Shown here: in pieces, positions 7,087-14,023 of the stretch
How the letters are laid out: every line of letters begins with the position of its first letter
How positions within the stretch are numbered: the stretch's first letter is position 1
Assembly: GCA_022769845.1 (NCBI GenBank)
Contig: JALEIO010000061.1
Coordinates: forward strand, 1-15,204
Direction of reading: 5' to 3'
Length of the DNA: 15,204 bases
Origin: Oscillospiraceae bacterium
GTDB taxonomy: Bacteria; Bacillota; Clostridia; UMGS1810
Notes under the pieces: generated by a model
Seen by the model: the letters and a program-made list of their open reading frames with translations, nothing else
Databases searched by the model: none
Told to the model about the DNA's origin: nothing
Made by a program: the position numbers and the translations under genes

Positions 7087-7148
7087 GTTATCAAGATGAA
7101 AAATTGTAAGTTTATATGGGCGTTTTACCTAATAAGGAGGTAAAAATA

Positions 7149-7610
7149 ATGAAAAAATTAATTTTGCTCGTTTTATGTATATCCATTATTGCCGTGCCGT
7201 TCGTTTCGTTTGCCGCTCCTGAATTTCTGGGCGTAAACTATACCGGCTCGGTTGATAATCTTGTGGATATTTTAAATCCCGACTCGTTCAGCACAACTAC
7301 GTCAAATTCGGTGTGCGTTGTGTCTGCGGCGGCAAAATCGGGAACTACGGTTGCAATTTATATGTATGATGCGGCAACGGGAATGTACCGCAAAATCAAC
7401 ACATATTTCAACGGTGTTAAGCTTGAAGAATCGGCAGTCGGCGCAAGCGGTCTTTATGCGCGTCAGGTTCTTTTAAAAGAAGGACTTAACAAAATTTTGG
7501 TTTATGCGCAAAGAGACGGCGCAATTCAGACAAAGCGCCTTGAAGTTACGCTTTTAAGCGAAGCTTATGTGGGTAATCTTAGAACCTTCATTTCAAGCCG
7601 TCTTAATTAG
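7149..7610 (+). CDS. Secreted Ig-like domain protein of unknown function in the wal operon
   Basis: I do not recognise this 153-residue protein as a named family. It begins with a clear Sec signal peptide (MKKLILLVLCISIIAVPFVSFAA, predicted cleavage at about 22-23). The mature part is one domain rich in beta-strand: a segment TTVAIYMYDAATGMYRKI, then VGASGLYARQVLLKEGLNKI, then a final strand-rich stretch with a short C-terminal helix. That layout resembles the compact bacterial Ig-like domains of cell-wall proteins. No sortase, S-layer-homology or lipobox motif is seen. AAGGAGG lies eight bases before the ATG at 7149; an upstream in-frame ATG at 7116 lacks a site. It sits between walK and yycH, has its own WalR-box-like promoter, and is followed 24 bases later by yycH. 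An extracytoplasmic partner or reporter for the WalK sensor domain is an inference only. Confidence 0.8.
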   Translation: MKKLILLVLCISIIAVPFVSFAAPEFLGVNYTGSVDNLVDILNPDSFSTTTSNSVCVVSAAAKSGTTVAIYMYDAATGMYRKINTYFNGVKLEESAVGASGLYARQVLLKEGLNKILVYAQRDGAIQTKRLEVTLLSEAYVGNLRTFISSRLN

Positions 7611-7634
7611 CACCGAATAAAAAGGTACTGTTTT

Positions 7635-9065
7635 ATGAAAAATAAAGAAAGAATTAAAAACGCTGTTTTGGCAATTCTTATAATCAGCAGTATTTGTCTT
7701 ACGTTAAATATTTGGTTTGATAAAAAATTATGGCCCGACGGCTATAATTTTTTTTCTAATATTACGCAAAAGCTTTTTGGGCAGAAAGTTCTTAAAAACA
7801 GCGGCAGCCTTTCAAAAGAAAAGCTTGCTCTGCCAAAGCAGCTGGTTGTGAACAATGCGTCAAAAAGAAGTATTTTTTACGAAAACGATGACGCATATGA
7901 CATTCTTATAACACCGGTAAAAAAAATATTTATAAGTGCTCTTACAGCCGACAGCTTTACAAAATCCACTTTAGACGAATGGAACGCCGCGCTTAAGGCA
8001 AAATCTATTTTTGTTTCGTATCCCGTTGCGTATGACGCAAACGTTCTGGGCAACATCCTCGGCGTGCAGAAGGTTAAAACAGGGGGTGTCACAATCCGCG
8101 ATTTTGTCATTTCGCAAGGAGATATTGCGTCGTCAAATCTTTACGTTTATATTAGAAACCATATTGACGGAAGTATAAAAAAATGCAGTGTTCGGTATGA
8201 CAAAAAGGAATTTGAAAATCTTCTTACACGCCATTCAAGCAGCACCACGGGCGATTTGCCTTATTCGTTTGAGCTTAATTTTGACAAAATCAATTCTGCG
8301 TCGCAGAACGTTACTATTTCGCCCGACGTAATACTGTCAATAAACCGAACAACTCACAGCTCGCTTTATTCTATAAATCCCGTTTTTTCGCGTTCTGATA
8401 AGGATTTTGTACCCGAAACGGTCAATGCTGTTTTAAAAAAATTCAGCTTCAATATAAGCACCGCGCGAAAATACACAGACCCGGACGGGGCTATTGTTTA
8501 CGTTGAAAATTACGGTTCAATAAAAATTCATCCGAGCGGATATTTTGAATACAAGGCAATCGCGCCCGACAAAGGCATTGAACTGCCCGTGAATAACAAC
8601 GCCGATTATAATGACATTTTTACCGCGTCGCTCAACTTTGTAACGGATTTCTGGACAAGCGTTGTGCCGCAGAGCGAGCTTAATTTGAGCCTCACGGGCG
8701 ACATTGTAAACAGAAATTTGTCCGACGTTGAATTTACTATGAATTATTATATAAACGGCACTCTAATACGCGATGACGTTCAAAACTCGCTTACCGGCGG
8801 CATTACGCCGTATGCTCTTACAATGAATGTTTCCAACGGAAAAATCACTTCGTACAAACAGCTTATCCGAATTTATTACGAGGGTGACACCAAAATTGAA
8901 AATATATCCACAATAGAAGCGCTCGACAAGCTTTTTTCGTCGCAGTCCGAGCTTAAAAATACCAATGTAAAAGAAATTTTTCCTGCATATATTAACAACG
9001 GCGGAGTTTATACAATGAGTTACGCCGCAAAAAGCGACAACGGAAAAACCATTCTTATAAAATAA
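7635..9065 (+). CDS. yycH: YycH-like regulator of WalRK
   Basis: Membrane-anchored extracytoplasmic protein of 476 residues. In Bacillus YycH pairs with YycI and tunes WalK through transmembrane contacts (inhibitory there, activating in Staphylococcus). The N-terminus is a short basic tail (KNKERIKN) and one membrane helix (about 10-29); a long, strand-rich exported region with no enzyme motif follows. The pattern of a basic start, a single helix ending near LNIW and then an aromatic stretch is characteristic of the family. The assignment rests on that, the size and its position before yycI rather than on strong internal motifs. The ATG at 7635 follows AAAGGT. It is separated from yycI by nine bases. 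Confidence 0.75.
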   Translation: MKNKERIKNAVLAILIISSICLTLNIWFDKKLWPDGYNFFSNITQKLFGQKVLKNSGSLSKEKLALPKQLVVNNASKRSIFYENDDAYDILITPVKKIFISALTADSFTKSTLDEWNAALKAKSIFVSYPVAYDANVLGNILGVQKVKTGGVTIRDFVISQGDIASSNLYVYIRNHIDGSIKKCSVRYDKKEFENLLTRHSSSTTGDLPYSFELNFDKINSASQNVTISPDVILSINRTTHSSLYSINPVFSRSDKDFVPETVNAVLKKFSFNISTARKYTDPDGAIVYVENYGSIKIHPSGYFEYKAIAPDKGIELPVNNNADYNDIFTASLNFVTDFWTSVVPQSELNLSLTGDIVNRNLSDVEFTMNYYINGTLIRDDVQNSLTGGITPYALTMNVSNGKITSYKQLIRIYYEGDTKIENISTIEALDKLFSSQSELKNTNVKEIFPAYINNGGVYTMSYAAKSDNGKTILIK

Positions 9066-9074
9066 GAAGGGCGG

Positions 9075-9821
9075 GTGTTTGTTATAAACTGGGAAAAACT
9101 TAAAACCTTTCTTATCGTTTTGTTCGCCGCGCTCAACGTTTTTTTGATTGCGTTTATATCCTTTCAAAACGCAAAATTTTCAAATATAAGCGACGATACT
9201 GTTGACGGAACGGTAAAAATTTTAAAAAGCAAAAACATTAACGTTGACGCCGACAAAATTTTGCGTAAACAGGTTAATTTAAATGTTATTGAACTAAAAA
9301 ACGCAGTTGTATCACATTTGTTTCCGAGCGAATTTAATCGCGTTGACGAAAAAACTTTTTATATTGAAACAGAGGGCAGTATAAAAAGCGAAAACGACAT
9401 AAAAAAGGTGCTTAAAAAAATTGGAATTAAGGATAATACAAAAATTATCACTGACGGCGCAAAGGCAACTGTTTATCTTCAAATAAAGGATTACAAGGTT
9501 TTTGACGTATCGCTCAAGCTTATTTCGGAAGGCGGCAAAGTTAAAATTTCGGGCAGCTGGTATTTTCCTGAAACAAAGCCGAAAAAAAGCAGCGATATGT
9601 CTGATATTGTTTCTCTTACCGGCGTGCTTATTGATTTTTCCAATATTGCGTCATCAGAAAACTTTATAAACATTGATAAAATTGAGCTTGGGTATTATAT
9701 TTCCGACTCAAGCAGGAATATAGAAAAACTCAACGTTACCGCCGCACCGTGCTACAAAATTTCAACAAGCGACGGAAAAAATTATTATTTCAACGCCCGA
9801 AACGGCGAATTTTTGAAGTAA
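9075..9821 (+). CDS. yycI: YycI-like regulator of WalRK
   Basis: Bitopic membrane protein of 248 residues that works with YycH on the WalK kinase. The N-terminus NWEKLKTFLIVLFAALNVFLIAF is the YycI signature: Trp-x-Lys/Arg-x-Lys followed by one helix with NVFL. The rest is an exported alpha/beta domain ending with DGKNYYFNARNGEFLK, a YycI/PepSY-like C-terminal element. The start appears to be GTG at 9075, four bases after GAAGG; no ATG is available near the conserved start. Bacillus-type walJ and htrA do not follow; ybaB is next, 64 bases on. Confidence 0.85.
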   Translation: MFVINWEKLKTFLIVLFAALNVFLIAFISFQNAKFSNISDDTVDGTVKILKSKNINVDADKILRKQVNLNVIELKNAVVSHLFPSEFNRVDEKTFYIETEGSIKSENDIKKVLKKIGIKDNTKIITDGAKATVYLQIKDYKVFDVSLKLISEGGKVKISGSWYFPETKPKKSSDMSDIVSLTGVLIDFSNIASSENFINIDKIELGYYISDSSRNIEKLNVTAAPCYKISTSDGKNYYFNARNGEFLK

Positions 9822-9885
9822 ATTTTCAATATTTAGCGTTAACAACGCATAAAATATCAAATTTAAATAACGGAGGATAAAATTT

Positions 9886-10230
9886 ATGGCAAGAGGAAGA
9901 ATGCCTATGGGTATGGGCATGGGCAATATGAATAATATGATTAAACAGGCGCAGAAAATGCAGCAGGATATGGTTAAAATGCAGGAGGAGCTGGAGCAGT
10001 CAGAGTTTGAGGCTACTGCCGGCGGCGGTGCGGTAACGGTTAAAATGTCGGGTAAAAAGGAGCTTACCGAGGTTAAAATAAGCCCCGACGCAGTTGACCC
10101 AGATGATATTGAAATGCTTGAAGATTTAATTTTGGTTGCGGTTAATGACGTTATCAAAAAAATAGATAAGCAAAATCAGGAAAAAATGAGTAAAATGACC
10201 GGTGGAATGAACATTCCGGGTTTATTTTAA
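9886..10230 (+). CDS. ybaB: YbaB/EbfC family nucleoid-associated protein
   Basis: Small dimeric DNA-binding protein of 114 residues. It starts with a Met/Gly-rich tail (RMPMGMGMGNMNN), then the conserved helix (QAQKMQQDMVKMQEELEQ, about 25-42), the central beta-sheet with GGGAVTVKMSGKKELTEVKI (about 49-68), and a C-terminal helix with LEDLILVAVNDVIKK. All family landmarks are present. GGAGG lies nine bases before the ATG. In most Firmicutes this gene sits between dnaX and recR; neither is here. A small 5-bp hairpin at 9836-9848 lies between yycI and this gene without a T-run, so read-through from the wal operon is possible. Confidence 0.95.
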   Translation: MARGRMPMGMGMGNMNNMIKQAQKMQQDMVKMQEELEQSEFEATAGGGAVTVKMSGKKELTEVKISPDAVDPDDIEMLEDLILVAVNDVIKKIDKQNQEKMSKMTGGMNIPGLF

Positions 10231-10274
10231 CAAATATAAGAACGATTCAAACGAATTGTTTCAGGTTCTTCAAT

Positions 10275-10311
10275 AATCTAAAGGGCGGTTTTTATAACCG
10301 CCCTTTAGATT
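10275..10311. terminator. Strong bidirectional hairpin terminator between ybaB and the EamA gene
   Basis: A perfect 16-bp stem (10275-10290 with 10296-10311) closes a 5-base loop TTTAT. The core is AAAGGGCGGTT/AACCGCCCTTT. The genes on both sides converge on it, so it probably ends both transcripts. A weaker hairpin, AAGAAC (10238-10243) with GTTCTT (10265-10270) and an inner AAAC/GTTT pair, lies just before it on the ybaB side. Confidence 0.9.
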
Positions 10312-10313
10312 TT

Positions 10314-11219
10314 CTAAATATTTACATTTTGTTTGTTAAATGTCCGTATTTTAATCTTTATATTAAGCATTGCAATAGCTGCAAAAATGGAAATCATTCC
10401 CAAAAACGACAAAATTCCAAAATCTTGCTTAAATATAACAACACTGAAAATCGTAGCAACAACCGGCTCTATGCAGCAAATTATTACTGCTTTTGACGCT
10501 TCTATTTTTTCCAATCCTTTTGTATAAAGCATATACGGCAGCGCGGTATTTACAATGCCAAACGACAAAAACAGAAAAATGTTATTTGGTTTTGCAATGC
10601 ACATTTTTACCGCTCCCGGTGCGTCGCACATAAAAAACGAACCTATCATCGAAAATAAAAATGCATAAAATGTTGCAGTGTATGTAGAATATTTTTTATT
10701 TATCGCATATGTGCCGAAAATACTGTAAAGACTGTATCCCAAACCGGTTGCAAGCCCCGCGGCAAGTCCCAACGGTGTCATTGAGGCGTTTCCTCCCGAC
10801 ACAAAAATACATCCCAAAAGTGTAAGAACAAGGGCTGTCATTTTTTTTACCGTTATTTTTTCTTTAAAAAGTACCGCCGAAAACAGCATTACAAAAATCG
10901 GTGCAGTGTACATTAATATGCACGCCATTGAGAGCGAATTATTAAGCTTTATTGAACTAAAATATAAAAAATTGAACATACAAAAGCTTAAAAATCCCAT
11001 TCCTATAAATATCCACATATCTTTCAGTTTTACTGTGAATAACTTTTTATCTTTTATAAAAAGGAAAATTCCCATAAATATTACCGTTGCCGCCGAGCGA
11101 AGAAAAATAATCTGCATATTTGTGTATCCCATTTTTCCGAATACATCAGTATATAATCCTATCATTGCCCAAAGCACCGCGGCGGCCGATATCATTGCAA
11201 TGCTTGCACTTTTTTTCAT
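10314..11219 (-). CDS. EamA/DMT-superfamily membrane transporter
   Basis: Predicted 301-residue inner-membrane exporter of the drug/metabolite transporter superfamily, with about ten hydrophobic helices in two EamA repeats (about 8-130 and 145-285). Landmarks are the opening repeat helix ending in WAMIGLYTDVFGKMG, the segment YTAPIFVMLFSAVLFKEKIT closing the first repeat, and CCIEPVVATIFSVVIFKQDFG near the end of the second. I chose the ATG at 11219, which has AAGGTGAT upstream, over a codon 24 bases further up. The substrate cannot be read from sequence. It lies 65 bases after serS on the same strand; a TATAAT occurs at 11248-11243 but has no matching -35, so it may depend on read-through. 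Confidence 0.92.
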   Translation of the reverse strand: MKKSASIAMISAAAVLWAMIGLYTDVFGKMGYTNMQIIFLRSAATVIFMGIFLFIKDKKLFTVKLKDMWIFIGMGFLSFCMFNFLYFSSIKLNNSLSMACILMYTAPIFVMLFSAVLFKEKITVKKMTALVLTLLGCIFVSGGNASMTPLGLAAGLATGLGYSLYSIFGTYAINKKYSTYTATFYAFLFSMIGSFFMCDAPGAVKMCIAKPNNIFLFLSFGIVNTALPYMLYTKGLEKIEASKAVIICCIEPVVATIFSVVIFKQDFGILSFLGMISIFAAIAMLNIKIKIRTFNKQNVNI

Positions 11220-11244
11220 TTTATCACCTTGTTTTATACGCAAT

Positions 11245-11271
11245 TATACCCCTGCTTTTTGCAAGGGTATA
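11245..11271 (-). terminator. Hairpin between serS and the EamA gene
   Basis: TATACCC (11245-11251) pairs with GGGTATA (11265-11271). TGC/GCA continues the stem after one mismatch, and the loop is TTTTT. No U-run follows on the minus strand, so it may only partly terminate serS transcripts or mark a processing site. Confidence 0.45.
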
Positions 11272-11284
11272 AAATACAATTCTA

Positions 11285-12553
11285 TTATTTTATAACATCG
11301 CAGCCCATATATGGTCTCAAAACCTCAGGAACCGTCACACTGCCGTCTGCATTCTGATAATTTTCCAAAATTGCCGCAACTGTTCTTCCTATTGCAACAC
11401 CGCTTCCGTTAAGAGTGTGAACATACTGCGCCTTGTCACCCTGTGCATTTTTAAATTTGATGTTTGCTCTTCTTGCCTGGAAATCTTCAAAGTTTGAACA
11501 CGACGAAATTTCAACATATCTTCCGTAGCTGGGCATCCAAACTTCTATATCGTATTTTTTTGCCGCTGTAAAGCCTAAATCTCCAACACATATTTTAACA
11601 ACTCTATACGGAAGCTTCAAAAGCTGAAGCACTTTTTCTGCATCGCGTGTGAGTTTTTCAAGCTCTTCATATGAATCTTCCGGCTTTGCAAATTTAACAA
11701 GCTCAACCTTATTGAACTGATGCTGTCTTATAAGCCCTCTTGTATCCTTACCTGCCGAACCTGCCTCTGCTCTGAAGCAAGCAGAATATGCAACGTGCTT
11801 AATAGGAAGCTTATTTCCGTCTAAAATCTGGTCGCGGTACATATTTGTTACAGGCACTTCAGCGGTCGGAATAAGAAAGTAATCGGTATTTGTAACCTTA
11901 AACGCGTCTTCCTCAAATTTCGGAAGCTGACCTGTGCCAATCATACTTCTTCTGTGAACCATATACGGCGGAAATACCTCAACATATCCGCTCTGCTCGG
12001 TGTGCGTATTAAGATAAAAATTGATTATCGACCTTTCAAGACGCGCACCTTTGTCTTTATAAAATGTAAATCTCGTACCGGTAACCTTTCCCGCAGTCGG
12101 AGCGTCAAGAATATCGAGGTCTGCACCTATATCCCAGTGCGCTTTAGGCTCAAAATCAAACGTTGTCGGCTCCATAAATTTTCTTACTTCTACATTATCC
12201 TCGTCTGTTTCGCCGTCCGGAACGTCATCAGCAGGAATATTGGGGATTGTAAGCATAATTTTATAAATTTTGTCGTCAAGATTTCTTATTTTTTCGTCAT
12301 ATTCTTTAATTTCTGCCGACAACTTTTTCATATCTTCAAAAATTGCGCTTACGTCCTTGCCCTCTTTTTTAAGAAGCGGAATTTTTTTGCTTTCTTCGTT
12401 CTGCGCATTTTTCTTTTTTTCTACTTCAAACAACGCCTCGCGTCTTTCATTGTCAAGCGCAAGAAGAGCGTCAATATCCACAACCTCTTTTCTGCGCGCA
12501 AGAGCTTTTTTTACTCTTTCGGTTTCTGTTCTGATTACCTTAATGTCCAGCAT
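11285..12553 (-). CDS. serS: Seryl-tRNA synthetase
   Basis: Class II aminoacyl-tRNA synthetase charging tRNA-Ser, 422 residues, full length. The N-terminal coiled-coil arm that grips the tRNA spans about 1-105. The catalytic core has TAEVPVTN at 230-237, motif 2 from Phe260-Arg261 to Phe280, and motif 3 GSGVAIGRTVAAILENYQ at 383-400. The ATG at 12553 follows AAAGGGG. It begins 14 bases after the upstream membrane coiled-coil gene, so it appears to be transcribed with it. There is no room for a T-box leader, unlike serS of many other Firmicutes. Confidence 0.97.
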   Translation of the reverse strand: MLDIKVIRTETERVKKALARRKEVVDIDALLALDNERREALFEVEKKKNAQNEESKKIPLLKKEGKDVSAIFEDMKKLSAEIKEYDEKIRNLDDKIYKIMLTIPNIPADDVPDGETDEDNVEVRKFMEPTTFDFEPKAHWDIGADLDILDAPTAGKVTGTRFTFYKDKGARLERSIINFYLNTHTEQSGYVEVFPPYMVHRRSMIGTGQLPKFEEDAFKVTNTDYFLIPTAEVPVTNMYRDQILDGNKLPIKHVAYSACFRAEAGSAGKDTRGLIRQHQFNKVELVKFAKPEDSYEELEKLTRDAEKVLQLLKLPYRVVKICVGDLGFTAAKKYDIEVWMPSYGRYVEISSCSNFEDFQARRANIKFKNAQGDKAQYVHTLNGSGVAIGRTVAAILENYQNADGSVTVPEVLRPYMGCDVIK

Positions 12554-12567
12554 TTTTACTACCCCTT

Positions 12568-12993
12568 TTATTCATTAATTTTGTCTATAATGTATGCTTG
12601 CAAATCGCCTGTTTTCGATTTGTCAATATCTTTTACAATATTTTTTGCGCCGTTTTTATTACCTTTTGCGTACTCCGAAAATGCATTTTTAATTTTTTCA
12701 TTTGTAGACGCAATTTCTTCTGTATTTGCATTTTTTTCAATTTCAAAGTATTTGCTGTTAATGTCTTTTTCTTCAGCAAGTTCTGTATTCAGCTTGTCGA
12801 GTTCAGCTTTTAGCTTTTCATTTTCTTTTGTAAGATTTTCAATACTTGCTTTATATCCGCTCATATTTTTGTTTATGACTTCATTTTCTTTGGAAATATT
12901 ATTTTGCGTGAGATACGCAAAAATTATAAGTATCAGTGCAAACGAAAACAATATTCCCGTATAAATCCACAAAAATTTAACTTTACTGTTCAT
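12568..12993 (-). CDS. Membrane-anchored coiled-coil protein, function unknown
   Basis: Unrecognised 141-residue protein. One membrane helix (about 7-28, WIYTGILFSFALILIIFAYL) is followed by a strongly predicted coiled coil (about 35-88, with heptad-like LTKENEKLKAELDKLNTELAEE) and a C-terminal helical pair (about 100-141). The last part has the TPR-like pattern FSEYAKGNKNGAKNIVKDID. There are no enzyme motifs. AGGAG is well placed before the ATG at 12993, and the parS-like palindrome lies four bases upstream of that site. It is between parB and serS on the same strand. It is not the DUF4446 type of protein often found after parB. A structural or scaffold role at the membrane is the most that can be inferred. 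Confidence 0.85.
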   Translation of the reverse strand: MNSKVKFLWIYTGILFSFALILIIFAYLTQNNISKENEVINKNMSGYKASIENLTKENEKLKAELDKLNTELAEEKDINSKYFEIEKNANTEEIASTNEKIKNAFSEYAKGNKNGAKNIVKDIDKSKTGDLQAYIIDKINE

Positions 12994-13008
12994 AGCTTTC
13001 TCCTGTAA

Positions 13009-13024
13009 TGTTCCTCGAGGAACA
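13009..13024. promoter_or_regulatory. parS-like palindrome, copy 1
   Basis: A perfect 16-base palindrome, TGTTCCTCGAGGAACA, identical to copy 2 at 14959-14974. Eleven to fourteen of its 16 bases agree with known parS sequences depending on the half-site compared; the outer TGTTNC/GNAACA is kept but the centre is CTCGAG instead of CACGTG. It lies between parB and the coiled-coil gene, just upstream of the ribosome binding site of the latter. Read on the plus strand it is followed by an A and then TTTTATTTTT. Confidence 0.7.
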
Positions 13025-13062
13025 ATTTTATTTTTATACCATATGCTTTTATAATTTAAATT

Positions 13063-13136
13063 TTGAGTTGTAATGCGATTTTTCTGTTTTTTATAAAATC
13101 ACATTATGTATCATTCAAAATTTTATTACAGCTCAA
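13063..13136. repeat. Competing inverted repeats in the parB-downstream spacer
   Basis: Two mutually exclusive hairpins share one arm. TAATG-c-GATTTT (13071-13082) pairs with AAAATC-a-CATTA (13095-13106), and TTGAGTTGTAAT (13063-13074) pairs with ATTACAGCTCAA (13125-13136), with one G-U pair in plus-strand RNA. Neither is followed by a clear T-run. On the minus strand TTGAAT and TATAAA with a 17-base spacer also occur here and might serve the downstream gene. This 129-base spacer contains no ORF I would defend. Confidence 0.4.
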
Positions 13137-13153
13137 TTTCAGAGGTCGTTTTT

Positions 13154-14020
13154 TCAGGTTATATTCAAAATTCTGCAAATTCTTTCCAAATCTGCGCTGC
13201 CGTAATACTCAATTTCTATTTTTCCTTTTTTCTTGCCGTTTATAACCTTAACCTTTGTGCCGAGTGAATTTTCCATTTTCTTTTCAAAATCCATAAGTGC
13301 AAGCTTTAAATTTAAATCTTCTTTCTTTTCTTTTTTCTTTTTTTCAATAGGCTTGCCGCTCGGATTTTCTTTTATAAGCTTTTCCAATTCTCTTAAAGTA
13401 AGATTTTCGGAAACCGCGATATCTGCATAATTTTCCTGCAAGTCTTTGTCTGTAACAGAAAGAAGCAATTTTGCGTGTGCGGCTGAAAGTTTTCCGTTTT
13501 CAAGATATCCACATATCTTTGTGGATAAGTTTAAAAGTCTAAGCGAGTTTGCAACCGTTGAACGAGATTTGCTTACCTTTTGAGAAATTTGTTCCTGTGT
13601 AAGTTCAAAATCCTCCATAAGTTGTTTATATCCCCGAGCTTCTTCAATAGGATTTAAATCTTCTCTTTGAAGATTTTCAATCAGCGCAACCTCTTGTATC
13701 TGCTGATTTGTAAAATTCTTTATTATAGCGGGAATTGTTTTCTTACCGGCTTTTTTTGACGCTCTCCAGCGCCTTTCCCCTGCTATTATTTTATAAAATC
13801 CGTTTGACTGTTTTTTTACCAAGATTGGAGAAATAACGCCGTGTTCGCGTATTGACGCCGCTAAATCCTCTAATTTTTCATCGTCAAAATTTGACCTCGG
13901 CTGATTTTTGTTTGGCTCAATATCCACAATTTTAAGTTCCACAACCGACGGATTATCCTGTGTTACCCCTGTGTTGTTCAAAAGCGCTTCAATGCCTCTG
14001 CCCAAACCACCGTTTTTCAT
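13154..14020 (-). CDS. parB: ParB/Spo0J chromosome-partition protein
   Basis: CTP-dependent DNA clamp that loads at parS, spreads, and recruits SMC; partner of ParA. It has 288 residues. In order: an N-terminal ParA-interacting tail (MKNGGLGRGIEALL), the CTPase domain with GERRWRA at 81-87 and ENLQREDLNPIEEA at 115-128, a helix-turn-helix at about 138-165 (LTQEQISQKVSKSRSTVANS), and a C-terminal dimerisation domain after a Lys-rich linker (223-235). At positions aligned with Caulobacter ParB Arg173, Thr179, Ala184 and Gly201 it has Arg153, Ser159, Asn164 and Ala181. It starts three bases after parA, and its GAGGTG site lies inside the parA 3' end. Arg153 argues against Noc, which has Gln there. 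Confidence 0.95.
   Translation of the reverse strand: MKNGGLGRGIEALLNNTGVTQDNPSVVELKIVDIEPNKNQPRSNFDDEKLEDLAASIREHGVISPILVKKQSNGFYKIIAGERRWRASKKAGKKTIPAIIKNFTNQQIQEVALIENLQREDLNPIEEARGYKQLMEDFELTQEQISQKVSKSRSTVANSLRLLNLSTKICGYLENGKLSAAHAKLLLSVTDKDLQENYADIAVSENLTLRELEKLIKENPSGKPIEKKKKEKKEDLNLKLALMDFEKKMENSLGTKVKVINGKKKGKIEIEYYGSADLERICRILNIT
13506..13527. repeat. Inverted pair of DnaA-box-like sequences inside parB
   Basis: TATCCACA (13506-13513) and TGTGGATA (13520-13527) form perfect 8-base arms around TATCTT. The right arm extends to an exact DnaA box on the minus strand (TTATCCACA, 13528-13520) and the left arm is one base off (ATATCCACA). It lies in the codons for the parB helix-turn-helix region. 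Single TATCCACA words occur elsewhere in this AT-rich window, so a functional role is uncertain. Confidence 0.3.
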
Positions 14021-14023
14021 ATT

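Noticed and set aside
11243..11271. Promoter for the EamA gene from the TATAAT at 11248-11243
   Set aside because: No -35 hexamer lies at workable spacing, and the TATAAT overlaps the left arm of the hairpin, which explains the sequence on its own.
12554..12567. T-box leader upstream of serS
   Set aside because: Only 14 bases separate serS from the preceding gene; there is no room for a T-box.
11954..12964. A 336-codon open frame on the plus strand opposite serS and the coiled-coil gene
   Set aside because: It is antisense to two well-supported genes, its composition is Phe/Ser-rich as expected of a reverse reading of Lys/Glu-rich coiled coils, and it has no ribosome binding site.
13009..13024. 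LexA or SOS box reading of the TGTTCCTCGAGGAACA palindrome
   Set aside because: The Bacillus LexA site has GAAC outside and GTTC inside (GAAC-N4-GTTC). Here the halves are in the opposite order, and the neighbours are partition genes.
13154..14020. Noc (nucleoid occlusion) identity for the ParB-family gene
   Set aside because: It is directly coupled to parA and carries Arg at the position where Noc has Gln; the nearby palindrome keeps the parS G at position 2, which Noc sites lack.
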